Source: Adineta vaga (Eukaryota > Rotifera). Taken from it: a stretch of DNA of 64,000 nt. Below, piece by piece: positions 1 to 11,636 of this stretch. The stretch spans positions 12,834,001-12,898,000 of the forward strand of contig CP075496.1 in the NCBI GenBank assembly GCA_021613535.1, read 5' to 3'. A model generated the notes under the pieces. It had not been told where the DNA came from and did not search any database. It worked only from the letters and a program-made list of their open reading frames with translations. The stretch's first letter is position 1, and every line of letters starts with the position of its first letter. A program made the position numbers and the translations under genes.

Positions 1-6
1 AATTAC

Positions 7-381
7 CTGTCCAGTAAACATTATAGTAAAGAATACCCAACGACATAATTGCAAGGTAACGCGAAGATATCCTTTATCAAAAAGAATAAAAATAAAGAAT
101 TCAAATAATCGTACTGTATCGAGAATACAAATAATTGAAAAATAAAGTTGAAATGTCGTATGACGGAAACTGCGTGATGCACGAAAATATAATAAACTTA
201 AACAATTAAATGTCAAACCGAATAGAAATAATAAACTGCCAATACCAATTTGTATATATGTATTAAATGCATCAATAAGAACTTGTTCACGTTGTGGTAT
301 TCGACTTGTCGTACCACGACTAAGAATCGTTGAAGTTAAAACGACTGAACGATTCAAATCACTCCACGTTGTTTCATTCAT
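7..381 (-). CDS. Rhodopsin-like GPCR, N-terminal exon (partial)
   Basis: Reading the minus strand, the frame is open from a Met at 381 to a consensus donor (CAG then GTAATT) at the left edge, so the rest of the gene lies outside the window. The product begins with a short probably extracellular tail carrying N-glycosylation sequons (MNETTW, NRSVV). It is followed by a hydrophobic stretch containing NCLSLLYFRASRSFRHTT, typical of TM1 and the first intracellular loop, and then a second helix (QLYFSIICILDTVRLFEFF). The CRW near the end resembles the start of TM3 with its conserved cysteine. Layout and loop resemble peptide-type class A receptors, a large family in rotifers. The frame stays open a few codons 5' of the Met up to an AG at 400, so an upstream exon cannot be excluded. 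Ligand unknown. Confidence 0.65.
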
Positions 382-399
382 TTCATTGACAAAAACTAT

Positions 400-3300
400 C
401 TAGAAAGAGAAAACAAAACGAAAATAAAAATCAATAATATTTTTATCTAGACAAGAGAACGATTTGTGTATATAGTTACATTCTGATTGTATCAAGGGAA
501 TCCGTTCAAATTATTGATGTGATCACACGAGAGAAAAAAGTACTCATAGATTCAAATGGCACATTAGGAAAGAAAGACAGAGAAAATCTCAAAACATCTA
601 ACACTAATCGATCAATCAATTCATTTTTTTTCTGTTCTTTTTTTTCTTGCATTTGAAAAACATGAAAAGAAACGCAGCAGTTGGACATGAATAGAATCAT
701 ATAAATCAAAACGGAAAAAAATACATGATTTCATATAATGCATACTTTTCTTCTTCTATTCTGTTTTTTTTCTATAGATATATGATGATAATAATAATAA
801 TAATGATTTAATGTTTAGCGTCTTTTTCTTTTCGTCTCTTCATTCTTACCCTTTGCTCTTGTCATGCTAATCAATTTCACCAAGTTATTCACCTGCAATT
901 ATCCACGACATCATATTTGTCTGTTCTGTTCGTATGCACGTTTGATTACGATTCTCCCTCTACAAAATATCTCCCTCGACATGTCGGCGACAATCATCCA
1001 TCTTGTTTTGTCTCTCTCTCTCTCTAAGCATCATTCTTGGCTAGCAGAGCATTATAATTACATCCTCACTTTATTAATCTATCAGTCAAATATCTTGATT
1101 CATTTTTCAGTTGAATATGATGTGAGGAATACAAAACAAAATGTCCTAATATCAGTAGATTGACTCTATCATTCAGTGAATGTTTTTCTTTACTTGATCG
1201 TTTTCGTCGCAATAGATACTATCGATATGTATCGACAAGAGACATTTTAAAAAAACAACACAAAAAATAAAATGACGCTTGTAATTAATCATGAAATACC
1301 ATGGAAAAGAAAAGATTCTTAATTTCTAATTTAAAAACTTCATCCATATATGATTTTTAATAATATGTACTGTTATAATACCTGTTCGCGTAATTGATTA
1401 TATACGATCTGTAAAAATGATCGACTAATTTCTTACTAATAAATGATTTATTTCGTTCTAGATATTTTCTTAAATCTGTTTTTCATGATAAAAAAGAAAT
1501 ATACATAAACTGTAAAGAACAATATTTACAAATCAATGGTTTTTATTTAAGTAAAATCATGTTTTTTTTCTAAAAAAAGTTCTTTTTCTCGCTTTACTTC
1601 CTCGCTTATATTTATGAGAAGAAAAATGTATCGATGAGTAAATAATATGTAAACTTAGTGATGAAGAAAAAGCATGTCGAAAAAACTAACAACAATCACC
1701 TTAGAAATCTTATACGCTTGTACGAAAATGTCTCTGTTACTTCCCTTTCTTACTAGTGCAAACTTCCGTAAAGATAAGTCTGTTTTGTTTTGCTCAACTA
1801 GAATAGTAATTCTGTTCTATCTGACATATCCGACGAAAAAGACTAAATCTTTCTAAGCCTATTACAACTAGTCTTTTCTTTTTGAAATCTATCTATTTTT
1901 TTAATATTCTTACTTCATCATGTATGTATTACTTTATCCGTAATAACAAATCGAGACAATAGAAGACTTTACTCGAATACATTGTATATATATATATATA
2001 TGAATTCACATACATTTTCTTTTATTTATAAAAGCAGACTTTAAAAAGTTGCCGGTCGAGATGGCCTTCGTAAGAAATGGCCTCAGCCGATCAAACGGCA
2101 TACAGACTAATCATATTAACGACGAAAAATGTTCCTTAAATTAGTTTCATCATTGAAAAGAATATCACCTTGAGACATTAAATAATATCAAGAAAATCTT
2201 ATATAGAACAATGTCTTCGATAAGCAGATCAATATATTGTAAGTCTCATACAGAAGATGTTCAGTTTGAAGACATAATAGAGTTTCTAATTTCCCAAGAG
2301 AAAAATCTTTCTTCTTAAGATAAAGAATTCTTAGCTATTCAACAAAAGATATCTGTCGAAATCGTTTAAGAAAATTTAAACTTAAAGACTTTGTTCTTCT
2401 TCAATGAAAATGGCTGATTTCTAATCATCAAGCATATACGAACGATTTCTTTTCTGTTCTCGTCTATCTTTTGTACTGACTAATGTCTTCTAGTTACTCA
2501 CTTAGTTTATGCAATAAAGAAATCATTGAATGAATTGATCATCTTAACAATGAAAATGTCGGATATAAATAGATTGCGATTGTTCTTCTCTGTCTTTTCC
2601 TTAACAAAAGAAATCAATACTAAATTTCTTTTTATATCATTATGACATTTTATCGTTAATTGAAGATTCAGTTTAGATGAGGATAACCTAAGAAGAAAAA
2701 ACTTACAACTAAATTAGATCTTAGAAAGAATGTCAAAAAAAAAATCTTTCGTCTATGATTACTTTAGCTAAAAACATCTGTATATGGATATAAAAAGTAT
2801 CTTAAGAACAAATCAAGAGAAAGAACGTATGGTGATAAGAGAAATTATGTACGCATCAGACACACTACTATTTAGGAAAAGCAAACAAACAATATTGATC
2901 GAAAGAAATTTATGCATAACTGCTATTACTGACTAGGACTATAATCTCTTTCTGATTACTAGTTGATTGAATCTTCTCAATAACTATATATTCGAAATAG
3001 ATGGGGAAAAAAACGCTTATTGTTCTATTGAACAATACAAGAAAAAGAAATACGTCAGAAAAATTCTCTTTGAAAGCAATAAGATTTCTTTACTTACACA
3101 ATATTATTTAATTGTGTACTCGATTCTTTATATATATATATATATATATATCTTTGAATGAGAAGAATAATCTGTTTTCTCTTTTACTCATCATCGAATG
3201 CATGTGTTCACAATATTGTTCAAGATGTGACTAACGGGCATGCATGATTATGAAATGACATAAGCAATCTGGAGTAAATGATGAACATGTTTTTCTTATT

Positions 3301-6300
3301 GAGAGAAAAAACCCATGGATCATCGCTATCACACATTAGTCAATGTCGTTTTTCTCTTAATCAATTGTCTTTGACTTTCCTCATCATTATGTTACATAGA
3401 TGAGCGGGAACATCAATCGTTTTAGACATACGAGAAAATAATGCGAATCAAAGATTTGAGTAACATAACATCAAAGAAGTATCATCACAATAATATGACA
3501 AACAAGGAATAAATGAATGAATGGAGACACACACACATACGACCGAACATGATCATATTACCTAATTGATCATATATACAAATGCATAAGCACATCTAAT
3601 AATAATAATAACAACAACAGATGAACTATTTGATGATGTGTCACAATAGATTGTTAAATGAACAAACGAAACTTTACATGACAATGTTGATGATGACGTG
3701 TAGAAGTGTTACATATGCAATCAGCAATCATGGTACACAAGAGAGGGAGAAGAGAGAGAAAGAAAGAGAAAGAGACAGTGAAGTGACTTCCGCAAATTCT
3801 TGTTTTAAGTAAAAGAAATACAATTATAAATGAAGAGGAAGATCTCTGGTATGTTTGATGGGCTTGATGCCCGAGGCACACAAGACAGAAATCAATGTTT
3901 TGTCGAAATGAATCCTTTACACTAGTCTATTGGGTTTCATTTATCTAACTATTACCTCATTTCTATCTTTCATATCATCGTTGTCAAAAAAAAAGAAGGC
4001 TTTTTTGACAATTTGATTACTTATATCCATCAAATATTAAGATATGATAAAGTACTAAGTAGTATGACATTAAATGAAAAAGAATAGTGATATCAAAAAA
4101 AGATATATATTATCAATAAAATATAGAAATGTATTTTTAACATACCTAATATTATCATTCATGTGAATAGTTCTCTTTTGTAGAGTTACTTACGTAGAAT
4201 ATGACAGGATGATGATCGATTCGTCTCGGCAGAAGTACGAATTTATTTTGTCTGGCGTGTCACTATCATCATTCTTCATCAGTTCCATTCCTTCTTTTGA
4301 CAGTTTCCATGTGAAAGAATAGATGGTGATATATATTCAAACCGAATGAATGCCATTGATAACCTTGTATCAAGGTTGGTCCATACAATGACATTCTTTC
4401 TTCTTCATTTTTTGTGCTTTATGTCCATCTCTGTTTCATTAAAAAATGTCTATTGTCTGGCGCTACCTTGTCTTACTTCTGAAGGAGACTTCGATGATGT
4501 ATGTGTTACTGTTCAATATTGTAAACTAAGATAGAACAGGCAAAGCCTGCATAGCGTAAGAGGTTTTTTCTCATACACTCTCTTCTCTTCTCTTCCTCTT
4601 TCATTCTTTTCTTTCCTATGCCTGTTTGCATGTATGTACGATTATATCTCGTAAGCCACTAATAGCTCTAATCACGAAGGATAAAGAAAAGAGAACCGGT
4701 TCATTGCCGTTAGCACACATATTCATGTAGACATTTGACAATTTCTATCAGATTACGGATGTTTATTAATGACTACAACTAGGCACCTATCTATTCTTCT
4801 TTTTCTTCACAAGTGATCGAAGGTTAAATAAAAACTACCTAATTTCATCATGCTTAATGGATTTTCTGCTCTCTCTTTATATTCCATAATCAAAATGTTT
4901 ATATCTGTTATACAAATCCAATAAAAAAGAATGGTTGATAAATGTCCCTGAAGAAAAACTAAAATGTTCGCTCTACCGAATATAACCGAAATAGACGATG
5001 GAAAGACAAGTTATTAGACTATATATCGTAAAAAGATAATTTGATCGTTTATTAAAACAGATGCGACGTTTCTCTCGTATTTCCAAGGCTGAATATACGC
5101 AACAATGATTCGCAATCGAAATTAAAACTTCTCAAAGTACTTGTGACATTTCATATATTATGTGTAGAAAGAAGAATAATTAACTGATATTAAGTCTTAT
5201 CAATTGATATCAATTTCTGTTTTTTTTATCCTGTTAAAACTAGACTTGTCAAATGATCTCTTATTTAAAAAATCTGTTATATACAAATGTAGATTCGTCT
5301 TTCGATTTAGTCGAATATGTCTCGTTTATCAAAGAATATAACCTTCGGATATTCTCAAACACAACCCACTCATAAACTGTATTGACATCCATCTTGCATT
5401 CCAGTAGATCGACTGACAGATGTATGTAGCCTATTAAAGAACCTAAAAAAGACAATATAGATGAAGGCTACATAATTTCAACTTACATTTGTTTTTTCTC
5501 AGTTGATAAGATATATAGATATATATAAAGAATAACAATAACAACATGAAAAAGTCCAAGACAATAGAAGTATTGCTAAAAAATAATCATCAAACGATAA
5601 GAACAACTACGCACAGACGTTGATATATATATATATGTACATGAAATCTCTCAAAGGACAGATAAATAATGTCTACTACTGTTTAGTATATCCGTATTAC
5701 GAACTATATAACCTTGTGAAACTAGAAGAGAAGATTTCTGCAGAACAATTATTAGAATCTCTGACATGAGATTCGTTTTTCTGTTGATCATCTGTATAGT
5801 ATTTCATCAAAATTATACTTATTGTCTTTCTTCTAAATATCTCAAAGATCAGATGATATATGCAAACAAGAAACGATTATTTAGCATGAATTTATTGAAA
5901 TGATATGAATAAGACGATGTAAAAACAAACGATTTCATGTTTATTCTTGTATAAATTCCAAACGAGTTAAAAAAATATTTGATATTGTGAATATTAAGAT
6001 GACGTAAATACCATACACGATATAACTATTTCTTGCTCATTATTTTCGCCTGATTAGATTCTTTCTTATCTCAATTTCTATACGATCAACAAAAAACAAA
6101 TATTTCTTTAGCAATATGTTCTCATATTTCCGCATCAATTACGATCATATAACTTCAATCTAGTAGAAAAAAACAAACGTATCTTGCATTTTTTCGACTA
6201 CTTACTTTTCGAAATTCTTCGAGTTTGTTTTTCTCTTCGGTCACATTGAAGGTGCATGTCAATTCTGTATATTTATATTACGAATAGTCAAATAAAAACA

Positions 6301-7436
6301 AGAAAAATTTCTGCATCATTTCCGCATCTGGAAAATATTCTCCATTATATATATATATATATACTGCTGTTAAGCATCGAATATATTATGATTCATTTGT
6401 TAGCTATTCAAAACTTCTTTTAGTATACAAAAGAAAAATAAATATGGTAAATCATTATGATAAACGTCAATCTAGTCTGAAAAAGATTAAAGTGCTAAGA
6501 AAAGATAAAGATGCTGTAAATAATACATATCTAACTGTGGTAGATCTTAATAAAATATTCGACTTTTATTCGATGAATAGAATAGATGATTTAATTGTCA
6601 AAGGAACATATGAAAGCCTATTTAAAGATTAACAAACGAGTCAAAAATCTTTCATATCTTTTAACATTAAATTCCAGGCTTTTAGTATCTCGAATGATTT
6701 GTTTGAAATATATCGGTTATTAATCTTTCTGATATATTAGATCAAAACCAGATGCCTTGGTTATCTGGTTTACAGAACATTAGTATTACACAATTTGGAT
6801 TGGTTTGTACTGAGAAAACTCAATGAATTCGTCGCATTAGAAATTAAGATTCATCGAAAAACGACTTACTTATACATAACGAACCTTTATTTTCTCCCAA
6901 GAATGCGACAAGGTCGAATGCTTCCAAAATGACATATCTTTACAATGAAGCTACTATTTAGTGTATGTAAATCGAGTATTTTCTACTAAATACATTAACT
7001 TCTATCTAATGTAATCATCTAATATTACATTGATAGAACTAAATATCTCCTCGATCTGATTGAATTATATGAAGAGAGAAGATAAATTATTCAAACGATA
7101 ATAACGACAAATCTCATTCATGTAAAGATCATAATGCATATCTCGGTTTTTGTTACAGAAAAACAACACAAATATGTGACAAAATTATAAAAATAAATTT
7201 TCAAAAATGCTTCCCATATCTATTTATATGTTTCACTAAGTTAATTACATATATATTCAACAGTAAATACGCTATGTCATACTCTATATTAAAGATTATA
7301 CGCGCTTTTCTACGATGTTTGTAAACAAAAAAAAAAGATTATTATTATCTGTTAAAAGTTGACATTTCTAAAAGAGATGAGGTTGTTTTTTTAATTAGGA
7401 AAACGTAATCAATACAAAATAAGAATCAAATAATGG
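400..7436. other. 7 kb stretch without a recognisable gene
   Basis: No open frame here has coding character or recognisable similarity, and the short ATG-initiated frames look like chance in AT-rich DNA. The stretch holds simple repeats: (TC)n near 1011-1024, (TA)n near 1985-2000, 3130-3150 and 6345-6362, (AAT)n near 790 and 3600, and a purine-rich GAGA block near 3740-3780. One short GC-richer island at 2050-2105 stands out from its surroundings. It could contain distal regulatory DNA, unrecognised noncoding RNA, or decayed repeats; nothing visible decides between these. Confidence 0.6.
2048..2104. repeat. GC-rich hairpin island in AT-rich desert
   Basis: About 55 bases are much richer in G and C than the flanking kilobases. 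They start with TTGCCGG and end with ACGGCA, which can pair as TGCCG/CGGCA, and inside lie GAGATGGCC and GGCCTC, also partly complementary. The element could fold as a nested stem. I do not recognise a tRNA, hammerhead core or known structured RNA in it. It may be a scrap of a repeat or a small structured RNA. Confidence 0.3.
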
Positions 7437-8406
7437 TCAATTAACTTTTCGTACACGTGATAAACCTCGTTTATATCTTTCTTTACGAAGGCTTTCTGTT
7501 AAACATTTACAGAGATGTGACCAGGGACGAAAACCATCTCTACCAATACCTGGATAAACTTTAAAAAGACTGTGTCCAATCGCTTGATATTCGGATTTGT
7601 TGGGAAGATCCGATCTTCGACTTAAAATCCAATTAACAAGTTCTTTGATAAATGCACGCCATTCATTTAGAATTGTATTATTTTCTAATGCTTCCGTAAT
7701 TTTCGGAGAAAACAAGGGTAATTCTACAGGATAACGAAACGTCACATTAGACGATGTTTTCAATTGATGTGATTTGTCAATTCGCGATGACGTTGCCGTA
7801 GTTTGAAGATTATCAACATTAATCGTATTACTAACATCAGCATCATCTATCGACATAGTTGAAGAAATTCTTGGAATTGATGATGATGAGAAAGGTGAAA
7901 TTATCGCATAATTTAATGGTTGAACTTTGATAACTTCATAAATATCCTAAGAAGAAACAAAACAATAATTCATTAGAATTAGATGTTATTTTCGCTTCTA
8001 TACAGGCATTTCATCCTTCTCTTCTTCGTTGAGATAAATAACATCAGATTTCTTATTTGATGGTCGCTAAAATAAACATATACATAAATATATACAAACA
8101 AGAAATCTTTATAGATCTCAAAAGCATACGAAAGTTCGTATGGTATTCCAAAATTGTTTTCGAGCAGCAAATGTAAAGCCATATTCATTTTTAAACAAAT
8201 GTTCTACATCATCACGATCCATTGTTTGTAAATCTATATAATTAATACGTTGTTCTACAAGAATATCAAAAAAATGATTTCAATATTCGAAAAAAAACAA
8301 ACAAATCTTGTATCATACTTTCTAAAATTGAAATCATTGAAAGAGATATACCTTGTTGAAAAAGATATGGAATAAGTTCTTGCTCATGATGATTTATCCC
8401 TGACAT
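7437..8406 (-). CDS. SAM-like domain protein, tandem copy A
   Basis: Four exons (8352-8406, 8130-8254, 8004-8066, 7437-7946) join in frame to about 250 residues. Residues about 1-60 look like a SAM-type helical domain: a short N-terminal helix (HHEQELIPYLFQQ) followed by DLQTMDRDDVEHLF and a C-terminal helix with FTFAARKQFWNTI. A serine/threonine-rich linker follows. The C-terminal part contains WRAFIKELVNWIL and then EYQAIGHSLFKVYPGIG and RPWSHLCKCLTESLRKERYKR. This resembles the module after the SAM domain in SAMD3-like proteins, in which a helical YP element is followed by a W-x-x-L-x-x-x-[FL]-R-x-x-R helix. Such proteins are usually of unknown biochemical role. A paralogue with the same exon plan lies 1.9 kb away at 10274-11241. 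Domain naming is by eye and tentative; the gene structure is well supported. Confidence 0.6.
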
Positions 8407-8970
8407 CTTATATGAAACAAGGTCGCATTTTGAACAATGATGATACGTTCAATGTTACTTTTTTTTAGTTATTTTGTTCTATATGATTGATCGTTGTTGA
8501 GTACATTTGCACGAATAAAATATGATCAAATCATATTTGCTCTAGTCGACGATTGTAAGTGCAATGATGCGTACGAATGAGTATATTGCGATTTTGCGTC
8601 GTTATAGATGATTAGTAATAGCGGCAATATCTATACCTATGTGTACATAAAGGAAATAGTTATTCATAGATGATGAAACTCAATGAAACTCAAAAGAAAA
8701 GTTTGTTTTCAAAGTAATACTATGTGAAAGCAAAAATCTGATACATTATGGAAAACAATATTCAATAGAAAAGATCGAAAAGCTTCTATGTGAAAAGACA
8801 ATATCAAGTCTAAGTAATATACTGATTTCTTTTTGAAGAAAGTATTATTTAGCTTATTATTATCAGTAATATTTTGGTAAAAGCTATGTATCATTATACA
8901 AAGGGGTCAAGTATCGTCGTAACAACACATTTAAACTATGAACTGCTATTTTTCTCAAGCAGGAATCAAT

Positions 8971-9056
8971 TATTGTCACAAGTTTTTATTGCTTCTTCTT
9001 TCATGAATGAAATCGATTTAAAGCAACAATTAGATGCAGTATTCACTCAACTTTGA
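8971..9056 (+). pseudogene. Orphan terminal-exon-like fragment
   Basis: After a pyrimidine-rich acceptor (tctcaagcag) the plus strand stays open to a stop at 9056, encoding an amphipathic tail with MNEIDLKQQLDAVFTQL at the end. No upstream exon that would complete a gene was found between here and the start of SAM-like copy A. It may be a remnant or chance. Confidence 0.2.
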
Positions 9057-9154
9057 TTTTGTCAATGATATTGTTCATCGTATCAAGCAAGCTGATTAGT
9101 TGTATAGAGGATTAACAAAAAATTCTTCTATAACTTTTTATAAGAACCTAATCG

Positions 9155-9277
9155 GCTATATAGTTTTGATAATTGGATTGACCATTTTATGTTGATTATG
9201 AATTTTTTTATCCTGAATTTGATTTATTTCTAAACGTAACTCAAGATCATTTTTCATTTGTTGTAAACCAGAAAGCT
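9155..9277 (-). pseudogene. Orphan coiled-coil terminal-exon-like fragment
   Basis: On the minus strand an acceptor-like TTCAG at 9278-9282 is followed by an open frame to a TAG stop at 9155. The predicted peptide is helical with heptad-like spacing (LQQMKNDLELRLEINQIQDKK). Matching upstream exons would lie in the hairpin-rich repeat-like DNA to the right and were not found. This looks like the last exon of a gene whose body was lost or displaced, but chance cannot be excluded. Confidence 0.25.
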
Positions 9278-9559
9278 GAAGGAAAAAACTTTTTTAAACA
9301 TGTTTTTGTTAGAAAAATCAGACTTTAACTTTATTAAATAATATTTTCGAGAGAAAGAATTCCATTTTGAGTAAAAGTTAAAACTTATCTGTAGTAGAAA
9401 TATAGATGACTTGACATAAAGTGAGGGAAAAAAGTTTAGAACGAAATATTTTTGATTCTTTTCAATGAAGATCAGTAGTTGAATCAAATCCAAAAAGTAA
9501 TTTAGATACCGCATAGAATTCTCTATAGAGGGTGTACGTGCAGATATGATTTATAACCA

Positions 9560-9620
9560 ATTATTATGCTGCCATGTAAGGATTGCCCGAAGGGTAGTCG
9601 TGGACGGGAAACTCGAACCT
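9560..9620. repeat. GC-rich repeat-like segment with tRNA B-box-like motif
   Basis: A sharply GC-richer block holds short palindromes such as CCCGAAGGG. On the minus strand it contains GGTTCGAGTTTCC, close to the RNA polymerase III B-box consensus. I could not place a matching A box or a cloverleaf, so this is not called a tRNA. A tRNA-derived SINE or other short repeat is plausible. Confidence 0.3.
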
Positions 9621-9845
9621 GACGTTAGTTTTACTTGGTTACTTATTAATTGATTAGCTAATTAACAAATGATGAATTGTAATATATCATATAAAGTTCG
9701 ACAAAAGTGTAATCGAGATCGAGAAACTGAAATCCCTTATAGTAATACAAAGTCAGTGTCTTCTGAAGAGAAGACCACAGTAAATTCACTTATTCGTTTT
9801 AGGAATAAATCAAAAGTAGACGAAACAATGAAGGCGTTCATATTA

Positions 9846-9887
9846 ACGGCTAGTCGTGAGTAGCCGACCAGAGAGGGAGGTCGATGG
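9846..9887. repeat. Two adjacent short hairpins
   Basis: CGGCTA and TAGCCG flank an 8-base loop. Immediately afterwards CGACC and GGTCG flank a short G-rich loop. Two neat stems back to back, in a patch richer in G and C than its surroundings, suggest structured RNA or the end of a mobile element rather than coding sequence. Confidence 0.3.
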
Positions 9888-10097
9888 GCGATTAGACGTT
9901 TGTTGAAGAGCCTTATAGGAAGGAAAATAAATATGGATAATGTATTTTTGAGAAGAATCAAGCGATCAAATCCATGAATATTTATAAACAGTACTAGTTT
10001 TTGATCTTCTGTTTCAATAAATGATTTAATGATACTTTGAAATGGTAAAAAGATGAAAAATACTTTTAAAAAGCTTTCATGTATAAAGTTTGCTTGG

Positions 10098-10178
10098 ACT
10101 GGGATCCGATCAAGTCCAAGTCTAGCTTGAGGACTTTACTGTGCACTCTTATCGTTCGTGCAGAGAACGGTCTGCGAA
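10098..10178. repeat. Three consecutive hairpins
   Basis: Three inverted repeats follow one another: CTTGGACT with AGTCCAAG (12-base loop), then TGCAC with GTGCA, then GCAGA with TCTGC around a 6-base loop. All matches are perfect in the stems. No gene overlaps. The regular stem-loop series, in DNA bordering a tandem duplication, suggests a repeat element or noncoding RNA. I do not recognise the family. Confidence 0.35.
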
Positions 10179-10273
10179 TTCAGAGGATGAGCATTACTTG
10201 TTTATATCGATTACTATTAAGTGTCTATTAATACTTCCTTTATTGACATGATTTTATAAATCTCTTTGATTAT

Positions 10274-11241
10274 TCAAATTATAATTTCGAAATCTGTCAT
10301 ATGTTTATTTTGTTCAAGTTTTTTTCTTTGATTTTCTTTTCGGGTGTTCATTGTTAATGCTTTTCGTCGTTGCCATCTTTCGGTTCGAATTCGTTGACTA
10401 AGACTCCGACATAAAAATGACCATGGTTTAGGACCAGCTGTGCCTATATTCGGATATTTTTCATATAAAGTCTGTCCAATAGCTCGATATTCATGTTGTT
10501 CACGAAGACATGGTTTAATTGACATTACCCATCGTGCAAGTTCATTGATAAAAGCTGCCCATTGTTTATGAATTGTATCTGTTTGAAGTGCATGAATGAT
10601 ATTCGATGAAAAACTCGGTAAAACACTTGGATAAGTAAAGATATAATCCGATGTTAAAGATAAATTGGATATGTGTGATGAAGAATTTGAATGTTTATCA
10701 GCATCCTGTTCATCACGAAAGAGTTTATTTTCAAAGAGAGGATTCGCATGAGATTGTTCTTGTTCGGAATCATTGTTTTCAATGTCTTCTTCTTCGGCAA
10801 ACTCATAGATTTGTTCAAGAATTTCCTAAATATCAATTCGTTCTTTGTTATAAATAGAAAGACAAATAATTCACTACCGATGAATTTTCGAGTTCTTCAT
10901 TTTTTCTCTTCATATTTTCTGTTGTTGTTTGCTATATTAAAAACGAATGAAGATTACTAGAATACAAGAATGAGTTTATACAATTTTTTGTACAATATTC
11001 CAAAAATGTTTTCGATCACGAAAAGTAAATCCGTATTCATTTTTAAATAAATGCTCTACATCATCTCGATCCATAATCTGTAAATCTTCCTTCCGAATAT
11101 GTTGTTCTATTTCAAAGAAATATCCATCTAATTATTTTCTTCTATAATCTTCTATTTACTTGTCATTATTGTCATCATTCTATCCGATATTTCATATTGA
11201 AGAAGATCAGTTATAGATGATTGATTAATATTTCTATTCAT
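10274..11241 (-). CDS. SAM-like domain protein, tandem copy B
   Basis: Four exons (11160-11241, 10982-11106, 10878-10931, 10274-10825) give about 270 residues. The second exon is exactly 125 bp, as in copy A, and all three introns fall at the same places and phases. The N-terminal SAM-like region keeps DLQIMDRDDVEHLFKNEYGF followed by FRDRKHFWNI. The middle is acidic and variable. The C-terminal module keeps WAAFINELARWVM, EYRAIGQTLYEKYPNIG and PWSFLCRSLSQRIRTERWQRR, then a basic tail. First exon and linker are poorly conserved relative to copy A, so the duplication is old or the linkers evolve fast. Function unknown; gene structure is strongly supported by the paralogue comparison. Confidence 0.6.
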
Positions 11242-11636
11242 TATTATCGCGATTGAGAGAATAGAATAGAATTGACATTGAATGTTCAGTTGAAAACTAG
11301 TGTAACTTTACTTGTTTTGATGATCTCTTGGCGCGTAATATCAAACATGTTATGATGAAATTTCAAAGCATTGAAACGTTATGATGAATAAAAAAAAGAA
11401 AGATATCATTTATGACAGATGATAATAAACATATAGAAAATGGCTCGAATTTCCAATGAACATATGTTTGATAAGTATCATTTTGCCAGAGAACAACACA
11501 TGTTGATTTTGCGATTTTCTATGAGAATGTTTCATTGAATATTTCTTAGTTTATTGATCAAGACATCAAAATAATAAAACAGACAAATCTAATAGAAGAC
11601 AATTTCAAGAGAGAGAAAAACGAATGTCCTATTTTC

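Larger units (their letters stand above)
8407..10273. other. Intergenic region between the SAM-like paralogues
   Basis: No complete gene is visible. It contains two exon-like fragments converging on each other (plus 8971-9056 and minus 9155-9277) and three GC-richer, hairpin-forming patches (9570-9620, 9846-9890, 10100-10180) whose composition is unlike the AT-rich surroundings. The mix suggests insertion of one or more short repeats into a decayed gene neighbourhood. Confidence 0.45.

Noticed and set aside
2048-2104. Hammerhead ribozyme or retrozyme
   Set aside because: The invariant core elements (CTGATGA and the paired GAAA) are not present in the expected arrangement.
6444-6632. 62-codon open frame on the plus strand, rich in Lys/Asp/Asn
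   Set aside because: AT-rich composition alone yields such frames often here; no acceptor or donor partner, no recognisable motif and no neighbour supports it.
9575-9610. Possible tRNA gene because of GGTTCGA on the minus strand
   Set aside because: No A box, acceptor stem or anticodon arm could be placed; kept only as a repeat-like segment.
10100-10180. CRISPR-like array
   Set aside because: The stems are all different, there are no regular repeats and spacers, and this is a eukaryotic genome.
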